A stretch of DNA of 64,000 bases from the NCBI RefSeq assembly GCF_002163755.1, contig NZ_CP015863.1:3038001-3102000 (forward strand), read 5' to 3'. Below are positions 25,496 through 34,154 of this stretch, piece by piece. Numbering within the stretch: the first letter of the stretch is position 1; the number at the start of each line of letters is the position of its first letter. This DNA comes from Vibrio campbellii CAIM 519 = NBRC 15631 = ATCC 25920. Its GTDB lineage: Bacteria; Pseudomonadota; Gammaproteobacteria; Enterobacterales; Vibrionaceae. The translations under genes and the position numbers were made by a program. The notes beneath the pieces were generated by a model. The model had not been told where the DNA came from and did no database searches. It was given only the letters and a program-made list of their open reading frames with translations.

Positions 25496-27238
25496 TTATT
25501 TATTTGGAATGATCAGCACCTGTCCCACGGCGAGTTCATCAGAACGCAGGTTATTCGCTTTGCGGATGCTGGAAACACTCACGCCGTATTTCGATGCAAT
25601 CTTACCTAGGTATTCACCACGAGCAACCTTGTGCTTGCGGATTGGTTTGTCCTTCACTGCGACCGTGATCTTCAATTTCTGACCAACCCAAACTGTGTCT
25701 GATTTCAGATTGTTCTCGCGACGAATATCCGCAATCTTCACCTTGTAATGGCTAGCGATCTTACCGAGGAACTCACCAGACTTAACAGTATGTGTGATCG
25801 TCTCGGTCTCAACGGTATTTGGGGTATTCGGTACAGAAACAGAAGCAGAAGCAGAAGCAGCGCCAGTACCAGGAATTTTCAACTTCTGACCAACCGCCAA
25901 ACCGCTTGATTTAAGCTTGTTCGCGCTCATGATTGCTTTGGTCGACGTACCGTATTTCTGAGCAATCACAGACAACGACTCACCACGCTTCACTGTGTGA
26001 ACCGAAGGCTTAGAAGAAGACGAGAACACCGTACCTTCTGGCGGGTTATCTTTCAGGTATTGCACTACCGCTTTAGTGATCGCTCGCGCTAACTTGTCTT
26101 GGTGAGAGCGCTGGAACAGCAGCTTCTCTTCCGTTGGGTTTGAGATAAAGCCCGTTTCAACCAACACAGACGGAATCTGCGGAGAGCGCAAAACTGCCAA
26201 GCTGGTATTGATTGGTTTCGAGTTGTGTAGACGAGCCACTTTGCCCATCTCACCTAGAATGTTTGTCGCTAATTTATAGCCTTCCTTCTGCGAATGGCTG
26301 AACTGAAGATCTAATAAGGTTTGGTTGACGTTGCGGTCATTTGAATTACTCACAAACGCCGTACCCGATCCGCCGAGCAATTCAGATTGTCTCTCGTGGT
26401 TTTCGACCCAACGTGAAATTTCAGTGTTTGCACGACGCGTGTTCAATACGAACACCGAACCACCGCGCGGCTTTGGTGAAGTAAACGCATCAGCGTGGAT
26501 TGAAATCAATAAGTGTGCATTGTTCTCACGAGCAATTGCAACACGTCGGTTAAGGTTAACAAAGTAATCACCGCTGCGCGTCATTCGTGTTTTGATCCCC
26601 GGTACTGCATTTAATTGAGCAGAAAGCTTGCGAGAAATGCTCAGTACCGCGTCTTTTTCGTATTTGCGGCGTGATGGTCCAATCGAGCCTGGGTCTTCGC
26701 CACCGTGGCCTGGGTCAATCACAATAAGAATTTCTTGTGCACGTTGCACCGTGCTCATGTCTTTGCTCGGTGTCGTAGGCTTACTCGGTTTAGTCGCACT
26801 GGTTGCTGGTGTGGATTTCTTCGCACCATGCGGCAAATCGATCACTAAACGGTGGCCATATTGTCCAGCAGGTGTTGGTTTAAGCGTGAATAGCTCCGCT
26901 TTCACATTCTTCTTCAGCTCGAACACCAAACGGAATGTGCCTTTGTTCGGCGGCGAACTCTTACGAACGCGCTTTAACACAGGGCTGTCGGTTACCGTAA
27001 CAGGTAACTTAGCTTGCATAGAGGTGTTTTTGAGATCAACCACTAAGCGATCCGGGCTAGATAAAGAGAAATAGGAATAGTCAGCTTCTGCACTCAGGTC
27101 GATGACGACACGAGTCTCATCAGGTGAAGGCCAAACTCGGAAACTTTTTACGACGTTAGCAAATGCTAAATTGGGGATGATAAGGAGAAAAGTGGCGACA
27201 AATGCCGCCACTACTCTAAATTTTGAAAGACTCAACAT
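25496..27238 (-). CDS. amiB: N-acetylmuramoyl-L-alanine amidase AmiB with three LysM domains
   Basis: Periplasmic zinc amidase that removes stem peptides from septal peptidoglycan so daughter cells separate. It is 580 residues: signal peptide (1-27), AMIN domain (about 29-130), Thr/Pro/Lys linker, Amidase_3 domain (about 168-390) with Zn ligands in DPGHGGEDPG, SIHADAF and LVETGF, then three LysM repeats, the last ending the chain. Enterobacterial AmiB lacks LysM, so the tail is a Vibrio-type feature that should add peptidoglycan binding. Its activator EnvC is encoded at 44195-45325. Overlaps tsaE by 7 bases. Confidence 0.95.
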   Translation of the reverse strand: MLSLSKFRVVAAFVATFLLIIPNLAFANVVKSFRVWPSPDETRVVIDLSAEADYSYFSLSSPDRLVVDLKNTSMQAKLPVTVTDSPVLKRVRKSSPPNKGTFRLVFELKKNVKAELFTLKPTPAGQYGHRLVIDLPHGAKKSTPATSATKPSKPTTPSKDMSTVQRAQEILIVIDPGHGGEDPGSIGPSRRKYEKDAVLSISRKLSAQLNAVPGIKTRMTRSGDYFVNLNRRVAIARENNAHLLISIHADAFTSPKPRGGSVFVLNTRRANTEISRWVENHERQSELLGGSGTAFVSNSNDRNVNQTLLDLQFSHSQKEGYKLATNILGEMGKVARLHNSKPINTSLAVLRSPQIPSVLVETGFISNPTEEKLLFQRSHQDKLARAITKAVVQYLKDNPPEGTVFSSSSKPSVHTVKRGESLSVIAQKYGTSTKAIMSANKLKSSGLAVGQKLKIPGTGAASASASVSVPNTPNTVETETITHTVKSGEFLGKIASHYKVKIADIRRENNLKSDTVWVGQKLKITVAVKDKPIRKHKVARGEYLGKIASKYGVSVSSIRKANNLRSDELAVGQVLIIPNK

Positions 27239-27696
27239 AGCTCCAATCGACTGAGTAACTGCACACCATATTCATTGTTCGCCGTTAATTCGGCTACGCG
27301 CTGCTCGCCCTGGTAGCGAATATCCACATCAAGATCCGGCTGTGGCAGCATTCCTTGCCCTTTTTCTGGCCATTCCACCAAACAAATCGCATCATCCGTG
27401 AAGTAATCGCGAATCCCCATGAATTCTAATTCTCCCGGATCAGCCAGTCGGTAAAGATCAAAATGGTAAACTTGCCACTTATCCAATTGATAAGGTTCAA
27501 CCAAAGTATAGGTCGGGCTTTTTACATTTCCTTGATGACCAAGAGCACGGACAAAACCACGACTGAAGGTTGTTTTACCTGCACCCAGATCGCCATGCAA
27601 ATAAATGGTGGTTTGTTGAGAACAAAGCTGAGCCAATGCGGTGCCCAGTGCTACCGTTTCATGCTCATCTTTAAGATTAAATTGTTTCGTGCTCAT
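27232..27696 (-). CDS. tsaE: tRNA threonylcarbamoyladenosine biosynthesis ATPase TsaE
   Basis: P-loop ATPase that works with TsaB, TsaC and TsaD to make t6A37 in ANN-decoding tRNAs. It is 154 residues, with Walker A GDLGAGKTTF (about 35-44), then SPTYTLVEPY and Walker-B-like YHFDLYRL. First gene of the minus-strand run toward hflC. In E. coli nnr (yjeF) lies between tsaE and queG; here only 298 bp of noncoding DNA separates them. Confidence 0.95.
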   Translation of the reverse strand: MSTKQFNLKDEHETVALGTALAQLCSQQTTIYLHGDLGAGKTTFSRGFVRALGHQGNVKSPTYTLVEPYQLDKWQVYHFDLYRLADPGELEFMGIRDYFTDDAICLVEWPEKGQGMLPQPDLDVDIRYQGEQRVAELTANNEYGVQLLSRLELC

Positions 27697-27994
27697 TGAT
27701 GTTTCTCTAACTAATGATCGTTGACTATATAAAAATCAAAAGAACAGGAATAGTAAACTGTGTTGGTTTTGAGAGACAAGCTCTCAAATGTCATATATGC
27801 GAAAAAATGACCAAAAAAGACAAAACCTAATTACCTGATTCTATTGAGTGCATAAGCAAAATTACTCATGCCTACGTCAACTTTTGATGACTTGGTTTCA
27901 AAACCTATTTCTCGAATTTCTGTCTAGACTTTCTGGTGGCGCCCATTCATAAGATCCGGTAAGATCCGCCCCCCTTTTATCTCGGTGATAAAAC

Positions 27995-29122
27995 ATGAAC
28001 TACGAACAACTCGCTCAACAAATCAAAATTTGGGGTAAAGAGCTCGGCTTCCAGAAAGTCGGTATCTGCGATGTTGATCTTAGTGAACATGAGGCCGCTC
28101 TGCAAAAGTGGCTTGATGCTGGCTATCATGGCTCTATGGACTGGATGGCTCGTCACGGCATGATGCGCGCCAGGCCAAATGAACTTCTACCGGGAACAGT
28201 ACGCGTCATCAGCGTGCGCATGGATTACCTACCACCAGAAGCCAAGTTTGCTTCCAATTTGGCAAATAAGAACCACGCATACATCAGTCGCTATGCACTT
28301 GGCCGTGATTATCACAAGTTGGTCAGAAAGCAGCTTAATAAGCTTGGCAAACTTATTGAGCAAGAAGTCGGCCAATATGGCTATCGCCCCTTTGTCGACT
28401 CAGCCCCTATCCTTGAACGCCCACTGGCTCAAAAAGCCGGGTTAGGCTGGACGGGCAAGCACTCTCTCATATTGGATAAGGACTGTGGCTCTTGGTTTTT
28501 CCTTGGCGAGTTACTTATCGACTTACCATTACCAGTAGACGAACCAAGTGTTGACCAATGTGACAAGTGTAAAGCGTGCATCACATCGTGTCCGACACAA
28601 GCAATCGTCGATGAAAAAGTCGTGGATGCTAGACGATGTATCTCGTATCTCACTATCGAATTTGATGGTGTTATTCCTGAAGAGTTCCGCAAGCCAATGG
28701 GAAATCGCATCTACGGGTGTGATGACTGCCAACTCGTTTGCCCTTGGAATCGATACGCAGACATAACCGAGCAAGACGACTTCCATCGCCGCGACAGTTT
28801 TGAAGACCCAGATCTCGTTACTATGTTCAATTGGGATGAGGCAACCTTCCTAAAACAAATGGAAGGGTCTGCGATCCGCCGAATTGGACACTTGCAATGG
28901 CTGCGTAATATTTCTGTCGCACTTGGTAATACAGAATACAGCCAAAGAACGATTGACGCTCTAGAGGCCCGTCGTGGTGAAAGTGAGTTACTAGATGAAC
29001 ATATTAATTGGGCTCTAGGACAACAACTCAGCCAAATTCCTACCGCTGAATCAGACTCTATCGAGACGAAGAAGAAGCGTTTAATTAGAATCGTCGAAAA
29101 AGGCCTTCCGAGAGACGCATAA
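27995..29122 (+). CDS. queG: Epoxyqueuosine reductase QueG
   Basis: Cobalamin-dependent iron-sulfur reductase for the last step of queuosine synthesis on tRNA wobble G34. It is 375 residues. The N-terminal cobalamin-binding domain has RALGRDYHK near residue 100. Two ferredoxin-type 4Fe-4S clusters follow: CDKCKACITSCPTQ (about 189-202) and CDDCQLVCPWN (about 242-252). A HEAT-like region ends the protein. It reads toward the tRNA array, divergent from tsaE. The gap after it holds the DnaA-box cluster. Confidence 0.95.
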   Translation: MNYEQLAQQIKIWGKELGFQKVGICDVDLSEHEAALQKWLDAGYHGSMDWMARHGMMRARPNELLPGTVRVISVRMDYLPPEAKFASNLANKNHAYISRYALGRDYHKLVRKQLNKLGKLIEQEVGQYGYRPFVDSAPILERPLAQKAGLGWTGKHSLILDKDCGSWFFLGELLIDLPLPVDEPSVDQCDKCKACITSCPTQAIVDEKVVDARRCISYLTIEFDGVIPEEFRKPMGNRIYGCDDCQLVCPWNRYADITEQDDFHRRDSFEDPDLVTMFNWDEATFLKQMEGSAIRRIGHLQWLRNISVALGNTEYSQRTIDALEARRGESELLDEHINWALGQQLSQIPTAESDSIETKKKRLIRIVEKGLPRDA

Positions 29123-29451
29123 CGCGTAGCTCATATGCAAGAGATTGAAAACTCTTTTTACATGATCAATTTATGACCTTGTTCTCAATTCTGTAATGTG
29201 GAAAAAAATTAGAGAATTGCAAGATTTCAGGGAAGAGAAAAAAGTTAAACACAACCTGAAGAAATGATTAGGATCAAAAAAACACAAAATAATGATCCTG
29301 ATTTAACGCACCCGATCCGCAATAAAACAAAGTTTTCCTATAAAAAACATACACTTATGCAATAAAGAAAAACTTTCATGGCTTTTGCATAAAGAAAAGA
29401 TCTTTCTTTCTAGCTCATAAAATCCAAGCTGAAAACACTTTATCAACCAAT

Positions 29452-29460
29452 TTATCCACA
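29452..29460 (+). promoter_or_regulatory. DnaA box, perfect consensus
   Basis: TTATCCACA, identical to the high-affinity R1/R4 type of E. coli oriC. It is the left arm of an inverted pair with 10 bp between boxes. Confidence 0.8.
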
Positions 29461-29470
29461 GAACAAGACA

Positions 29471-29479
29471 TGTGGATAA
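29471..29479 (-). promoter_or_regulatory. DnaA box, perfect consensus, inverted
   Basis: TGTGGATAA on the plus strand, TTATCCACA on the minus strand. It faces the box at 29452-29460 head to head. Confidence 0.8.
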
Positions 29480-29651
29480 CTCTGTTAATTAATGAGCAGA
29501 AAGCACTCCGAACACCAGAATATTCGTTGCTCAGACAAGTCGTCTCATGTTTAAAACACAAACGAAATCGTCCGACATCGACTGATGCGGATTAAAATAT
29601 TATTTTTCAGGGGTTCATGCTTCGCAGCATTATGAAAAGAGCGATGTGAAT

Positions 29652-29728
<77 letters not shown>

Positions 29729-29734
29729 TCCGTG

Positions 29735-29757
29735 TATTATCGCTTAATACGATAATA
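29735..29757 (-). other. Spacer hairpin before the last tRNA-fMet
   Basis: TATTATCG (29735-29742) and CGATAATA (29750-29757) form an 8-bp perfect stem with a 7-base loop. Its sequence differs from the other spacers, but the hairpin layout is the same. Confidence 0.6.
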
Positions 29758-29762
29758 GAAAC

Positions 29763-29838
29763 TGGAGCGACACACGAGGTTCGAACTCGTGACCTCAACC
29801 TTGGCAAGGTTGCGCTCTACCAACTGAGCTAGTGTCGC
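29763..29838 (-). tRNA. tRNA-Gly (GCC)
   Basis: 76 nt with encoded CCA; anticodon GCC at 29803-29805; acceptor GCGACAC/GTGTCGC. First of three adjacent Gly copies at the low-coordinate end of the array. Confidence 0.97.
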
Positions 29839-29873
29839 AATGTCACTGTTAAGCACAATGAGGACTATCAAAT

Positions 29874-29949
29874 TGGAGCGACACACGAGGTTCGAACTCG
29901 TGACCTCAACCTTGGCAAGGTTGCGCTCTACCAACTGAGCTAGTGTCGC
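29874..29949 (-). tRNA. tRNA-Gly (GCC)
   Basis: 76 nt with encoded CCA; anticodon at 29914-29916. Identical to the neighbouring Gly genes; flanked by spacers carrying the TAAGC-loop hairpin. Confidence 0.97.
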
Positions 29950-29984
29950 AATGTCATTGTTAAGCACAATGAGGGCTATCAAAT

Positions 29985-30060
29985 TGGAGCGACACACGAG
30001 GTTCGAACTCGTGACCTCAACCTTGGCAAGGTTGCGCTCTACCAACTGAGCTAGTGTCGC
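29985..30060 (-). tRNA. tRNA-Gly (GCC)
   Basis: 76 nt with encoded CCA; anticodon at 30025-30027. It abuts the first 210-bp fMet-Gly unit. Confidence 0.97.
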
Positions 30061-30078
30061 ATATTCTCGAAAGAGAAT

Positions 30079-30155
<77 letters not shown>

Positions 30156-30194
30156 TCCGTATTTCATTGTTAAGCACAATGAGAGCTATTAAAT

Positions 30195-30270
30195 TGGAGC
30201 GACACACGAGGTTCGAACTCGTGACCTCAACCTTGGCAAGGTTGCGCTCTACCAACTGAGCTAGTGTCGC
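30195..30270 (-). tRNA. tRNA-Gly (GCC)
   Basis: 76 nt with encoded CCA; anticodon at 30235-30237. Member of 210-bp unit 1. Confidence 0.97.
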
Positions 30271-30288
30271 ATATTCTCGAAAGAGAAT

Positions 30289-30365
<77 letters not shown>

Positions 30366-30404
30366 TCCGTGTTTCATTGTTAAGCACAATGAGAGCTATT
30401 AAAT

Positions 30405-30480
30405 TGGAGCGACACACGAGGTTCGAACTCGTGACCTCAACCTTGGCAAGGTTGCGCTCTACCAACTGAGCTAGTGTCGC
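30405..30480 (-). tRNA. tRNA-Gly (GCC)
   Basis: 76 nt with encoded CCA; anticodon at 30445-30447. Member of unit 2. Confidence 0.97.
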
Positions 30481-30498
30481 ATATTCTCGAAAGAGAAT

Positions 30499-30575
<77 letters not shown>

Positions 30576-30614
30576 TCCGTATTTCATTGTTAAGCACAAT
30601 GAGAGCTATTAAAT

Positions 30615-30690
30615 TGGAGCGACACACGAGGTTCGAACTCGTGACCTCAACCTTGGCAAGGTTGCGCTCTACCAACTGAGCTAGTGTCGC
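30615..30690 (-). tRNA. tRNA-Gly (GCC)
   Basis: 76 nt with encoded CCA; anticodon at 30655-30657. Member of unit 3. Confidence 0.97.
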
Positions 30691-30708
30691 ATATTCTCGA
30701 AAGAGAAT

Positions 30709-30785
<77 letters not shown>

Positions 30786-30824
30786 TCCGTGTTTCATTGT
30801 TAAGCACAATGAGAGCTATTAAAT

Positions 30825-30900
30825 TGGAGCGACACACGAGGTTCGAACTCGTGACCTCAACCTTGGCAAGGTTGCGCTCTACCAACTGAGCTAGTGTCGC
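30825..30900 (-). tRNA. tRNA-Gly (GCC)
   Basis: 76 nt with encoded CCA; anticodon at 30865-30867. Member of unit 4. Confidence 0.97.
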
Positions 30901-30918
30901 ATGTTCTCGAAAGAGAAT

Positions 30919-30995
<77 letters not shown>

Positions 30996-31034
30996 TCCGT
31001 ATTTCATTGTTAAGCACAATGAGAGCTATCAAAC

Positions 31035-31110
31035 TGGAGCGACACACGAGGTTCGAACTCGTGACCTCAACCTTGGCAAGGTTGCGCTCTACCAACTGAG
31101 CTAGTGTCGC
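31035..31110 (-). tRNA. tRNA-Gly (GCC), promoter-proximal
   Basis: 76 nt with encoded CCA; anticodon at 31075-31077. First gene of the tRNA transcript, about 33 bp downstream of the -10 element. Confidence 0.97.
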
Positions 31111-31142
31111 ATCAACAACGTTTCCGTCGTTCAGGGCTGCGA

Positions 31143-31170
31143 ATTATAAGAGCATTTTTTTGTGATGCAA
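31143..31170 (-). promoter_or_regulatory. Promoter of the tRNA array
   Basis: Minus strand: -35 TTGCAT (31165-31170), 16-bp spacer, perfect -10 TATAAT (31143-31148), then a GC-rich discriminator TCGCAGCCC. AT tracts upstream (31170-31200) resemble an UP element. Together these are typical of stringently controlled stable-RNA promoters. Confidence 0.8.
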
Positions 31171-31266
31171 GTCCTTCGTTCAAAAAAACTTTATTTTTTT
31201 GCTGACAGATGAAAAAGCAAGCAAAACGCTCATTAATTACAACAATTTGGATCGCAGCCTTAACAG

Positions 31267-31812
31267 TTAGATCTTAAAGATCGTTTCGCGGTAGTACTTT
31301 AGCTCAGCAATCGACTCACGGATATCATCTAATGCTAGATGCGTGCCCTGCTTCGAAAAACCGTCTAACACTTCTGGTTTCCAGCGGCGAGTCAGTTCTT
31401 TTAGCGTACTCACGTCCAAATAACGGTAGTGGAAGTATTCTTCCAATTCAGGCATATGCTTGTACAAGAAACGGCGATCCTGACCAATGCTGTTACCACA
31501 AATTGGAGAAACACCCTTTGGTACCCATTTATCAAGAAATTCGATGGTCTGCGCAACAGCATCTTGTTCAGAAACATCACTGTTACGAACGCGCTCAACC
31601 AAGCCACTTGAAGTGTGCGTATTAGTACACCAATCATCCATCTTCGCCAGCTCTTCTTCAGGCTGATGTACAGCAAGAACAGGACCTTCAGCCAAAATAT
31701 TCAATTCACTATCCGTGACGATAGAAGCAATTTCGATGATTTTGTGCGTTTCAGGATCGAGGCCTGTCATCTCTAAATCCACCCAAATCAGGTTTTGATC
31801 GCTAAAGGACAT
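31267..31812 (-). CDS. orn: Oligoribonuclease
   Basis: DEDDh 3'-5' exonuclease that cleaves RNA dinucleotides, including pGpG from c-di-GMP turnover. From ATG 31812 it is 181 residues beginning MSFSDQNLIWVDLEMTG, the canonical start; the open frame extends 32 further residues upstream without homology. Exo I has VDLEMTG (about 11-17), Exo II NSIGQDRRF and Exo III HLALDDIRES. Divergent from rsgA, as in E. coli, and near tRNA-Gly genes, as in E. coli. Confidence 0.96.
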   Translation of the reverse strand: MSFSDQNLIWVDLEMTGLDPETHKIIEIASIVTDSELNILAEGPVLAVHQPEEELAKMDDWCTNTHTSSGLVERVRNSDVSEQDAVAQTIEFLDKWVPKGVSPICGNSIGQDRRFLYKHMPELEEYFHYRYLDVSTLKELTRRWKPEVLDGFSKQGTHLALDDIRESIAELKYYRETIFKI

Positions 31813-31941
31813 GGTTACGCCGCCTATTTGTTTATCGATAAAAGAGGTACTATACCTGAAAATACTTGAAACACGATACTCACGAGTTTGAGCCGAAAGC
31901 GTGCTCAATCAACTGAGTCAACTCACATTAAGTACAAGATT

Positions 31942-33006
31942 GTGGTAAAAAAGAAAAAGTTAACCAAAGGTCAGGTGCGCCGCGTACGCAGCAACCAACA
32001 AAAACGCCTAAAAAAGCAAGAAGAGTCCATCCAGTGGGATGAAACCATGCTAGGCGCAAGTAAACAGGGTCTCGTCATCACTCGTTTCGGTCAGCACGCT
32101 GACATCGAAGATCTAGAAACTGGTGAGGTGCAGCGCTGTAACCTTCGTCGTGGTATCGAATCACTGGTATCCGGCGACCGCGTACTTTGGCGTGAAGGAC
32201 TTGAATCAATGGCAGGTATTTCTGGCGTGGTTGAAGCCGTAGAACCTCGCACATCGATGCTAACTCGTCCTGACTACTACGATGGCTTGAAACCTGTCGC
32301 CGCTAACATCGACCAAATGGTGATCGTGTCTTCGGTTTTACCTGAGCTCTCGCTCAACATCATTGACCGCTACTTGGTCGCATCAGAAACACTGAACATC
32401 GCACCACTGCTGGTACTCAACAAGATAGACCTACTTGCTGACGAAGATCGAGCAATGTACGAAGAGTGGCTAGAAGAATACAAACGTATTGGCTACAAAG
32501 TCCTGTTTGTGAGCAAGCAGTCAGGTGAAGGTATTGCCGAACTTGAAGAGCAACTGCGTGATCGTATCAATATCTTCGTTGGTCAATCTGGCGTAGGTAA
32601 ATCGAGCCTAGTCAACGCACTAATGCCTGAACTTGAGCAGGAAGTGGAAGAAGGCGAGATCTCAGAGAATTCTGGTTTGGGTCAGCATACAACCACAGCA
32701 GCTCGCTTGTATCACATCCCAACTGGTGGCGATCTGATTGACTCTCCAGGGGTACGTGAATTTGGTTTGTGGCACCTAGAAGCAGAAGAAGTGACCAAAG
32801 CGTTCGTTGAATTCCGCCCTTATCTTGGCGGTTGTAAGTTCCGCGACTGTAAACACAATGATGATCCTGGCTGTATCTTGCGTGAAGCAGTAGAGAAAGG
32901 CGAAGTCAGTGAAGTGCGTTTTGAAAACTACCATCGAATTCTAGAGAGCATGGTAGAAAACAAAGCCAACCGTCAGTACTCACGTAACAAGAAAGCGGAT
33001 CTGTAA
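31942..33006 (+). CDS. rsgA: Ribosome small-subunit maturation GTPase RsgA
   Basis: Circularly permuted GTPase that checks late 30S assembly. I place the start at GTG 31942, giving 354 residues beginning (M)VKKKKLTKGQVRRV, like other RsgA proteins; the frame open from TTG 31888 would add an 18-residue segment without homology. OB domain (about 30-110), G4 VLNKIDL before G1 GQSGVGKSSLVN and G3 DSPGV, then a Cys/His zinc module (CKFRDCKHNDDPGC). Divergent from orn. Confidence 0.94.
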   Translation: MVKKKKLTKGQVRRVRSNQQKRLKKQEESIQWDETMLGASKQGLVITRFGQHADIEDLETGEVQRCNLRRGIESLVSGDRVLWREGLESMAGISGVVEAVEPRTSMLTRPDYYDGLKPVAANIDQMVIVSSVLPELSLNIIDRYLVASETLNIAPLLVLNKIDLLADEDRAMYEEWLEEYKRIGYKVLFVSKQSGEGIAELEEQLRDRINIFVGQSGVGKSSLVNALMPELEQEVEEGEISENSGLGQHTTTAARLYHIPTGGDLIDSPGVREFGLWHLEAEEVTKAFVEFRPYLGGCKFRDCKHNDDPGCILREAVEKGEVSEVRFENYHRILESMVENKANRQYSRNKKADL

Positions 33007-33122
33007 CTGAGTTAAGGCTGCAACTGTGTAAGAAATCATCACCTAATACTGACAAGCAGATGAAATTTCAGTAACATCACGCGCCCTAAAGCGAGAATCT
33101 AACAGAAGTATCGGAATTAAAG

Positions 33123-33980
33123 ATGGACAAGATTAAAGTTGGACTGCAGTACTGGATCCCACAACATGGACTAACACGTCTAGTGGGTAAACTGGCTTCG
33201 GCTGAGGCTGGCGGTCTAACAACAGCAGTCATTCGCTGGTTTATCAAGCAATATAACGTGAACATGGATGAGGCGAAGCACTCCGATCCTAAGCACTTCA
33301 AAACCTTCAACGAGTTCTTTGTTCGTGAGCTAAAAGACGGCGCACGTCCAATCGCGGAAGGTGAAAAGGTGATCACTCACCCTGCGGACGCGTGCGTAAG
33401 CCAATTTGGTCCGATTGAAGATGGTCAGCTTATCCAAGCGAAAGGCCATAACTTCTCAGCACAAGAACTGCTTGGCGGTGACGCAAAACTAGCGGAAGAA
33501 TTCCAAGACGGCTCCTTCGCAACCTTGTACCTATCACCTCGTGACTACCACCGTGTACACATGCCATGTGACGGCACGTTGCGTCAGATGATTTACGTAC
33601 CTGGTGATCTATTCTCGGTAAACCCATTAACCGCAGAGAACGTGCCAAACCTATTCGCACGCAACGAACGCGTAGTATGTATCTTTGATACTGAGTTTGG
33701 CCCAATGGCACAAATACTGGTTGGCGCAACCATCGTAGGTAGCATCGAGCAAGTATGGGCCGGCACTATCACGCCACCACGTGGTAACTCGGTTTACAAA
33801 TGGGACTACCCAGCAGAAGGCGATAAAGCGGTTATCTTGAAGAAAGGCGAAGAAATGGGTCGCTTCAAGCTTGGCTCAACCGTTATCAACCTGTTCGCAA
33901 AAGATGCTATCGCATTCGATGAAAGCATGGAAAATGGCAAGCCAACCGTAATGGGTACCCCTTACGCGCACCAGCAGTAA
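33123..33980 (+). CDS. psd: Phosphatidylserine decarboxylase proenzyme
   Basis: Pyruvoyl-dependent membrane enzyme that makes phosphatidylethanolamine. It is 285 residues. The autocleavage motif LGST is in RFKLGSTVINLF (about 252), where Ser becomes the pyruvoyl group; YLSPRDYHRVHMP carries the conserved Asp/His. The rsgA-psd order matches E. coli. A terminator follows within 26 bp of the stop. Confidence 0.96.
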   Translation: MDKIKVGLQYWIPQHGLTRLVGKLASAEAGGLTTAVIRWFIKQYNVNMDEAKHSDPKHFKTFNEFFVRELKDGARPIAEGEKVITHPADACVSQFGPIEDGQLIQAKGHNFSAQELLGGDAKLAEEFQDGSFATLYLSPRDYHRVHMPCDGTLRQMIYVPGDLFSVNPLTAENVPNLFARNERVVCIFDTEFGPMAQILVGATIVGSIEQVWAGTITPPRGNSVYKWDYPAEGDKAVILKKGEEMGRFKLGSTVINLFAKDAIAFDESMENGKPTVMGTPYAHQQ

Positions 33981-34005
33981 GCTTTCCGCTCAAACTGATT
34001 TTAAT

Positions 34006-34029
34006 GCCTCCGCTCGCGGAGGCTTTTTT
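34006..34029 (+). terminator. Terminator after psd
   Basis: GCCTCC / GGAGGC hairpin (loop GCTCGC) followed by TTTTTT at 34024-34029. Confidence 0.88.
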
Positions 34030-34154
34030 ATTGACGAAAAGCAAAACTCTGTTCGAAATTTCGCCTCTATTTTTCAAACTCGTACTTGCCTCTAAGTACC
34101 TAAAAGCGCAATCAATTATTCTGCGTCGAGGGATGATTATAAAAGGGGCTGCCA

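Larger units (their letters stand above)
29164..29479. promoter_or_regulatory. Candidate datA-like DnaA-binding locus
   Basis: Sites seen: TTATCCACA perfect boxes at 29452-29460 (+) and 29471-29479 (-); TTTTCCACA at 29197-29205 (-), which fits TTWTNCACA; TTAAACACA at 29245-29253 (+), one mismatch; TTATGCAAA at 29384-29392 (-), one mismatch. A near-IHF match, TATCAA-CCAA-TTT, lies at 29441-29453, abutting the first perfect box. Five GATC sites lie at 29164, 29272, 29294, 29314 and 29399. E. coli datA, which promotes DnaA-ATP hydrolysis with IHF, lies between queG and glyVXY, the same neighbourhood. The function here is inference. Confidence 0.6.
29123..29651. other. 529-bp gap between queG and the tRNA array (contains the datA-like element)
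   Basis: Very AT-rich and without a credible ORF. From left to right it holds a DnaA-box-like site at 29197, another at 29245, AGGATCA/TGATCCT inverted arms (29270-29276, 29293-29299), TTATGCAA/TTGCATAA inverted arms (29355-29362, 29385-29392), and a perfect inverted pair of DnaA boxes (29452, 29471). The right end holds a weak hairpin (ATGCT/AGCAT near 29617-29630) that might end the tRNA transcript. Confidence 0.7.

Noticed and set aside
29123..29651. Replication origin (oriC) suggested by DnaA boxes and GATC sites
   Set aside because: No mnmG/mioC or dnaA/dnaN neighbourhood and no run of AT-rich 13-mers; the queG/tRNA-Gly context fits datA better.
29737..30045. Open frame of 102 codons with three near-identical repeats (VERNLAKVEVTSSNLVCRS)
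   Set aside because: It is a translation of consecutive tRNA-Gly genes and their spacers; this is a known kind of spurious ORF over tRNA arrays.
31888..31941. N-terminal extension of rsgA from TTG
   Set aside because: The extra 18 residues lack homology; GTG 31942 gives the family N-terminus and usual length.
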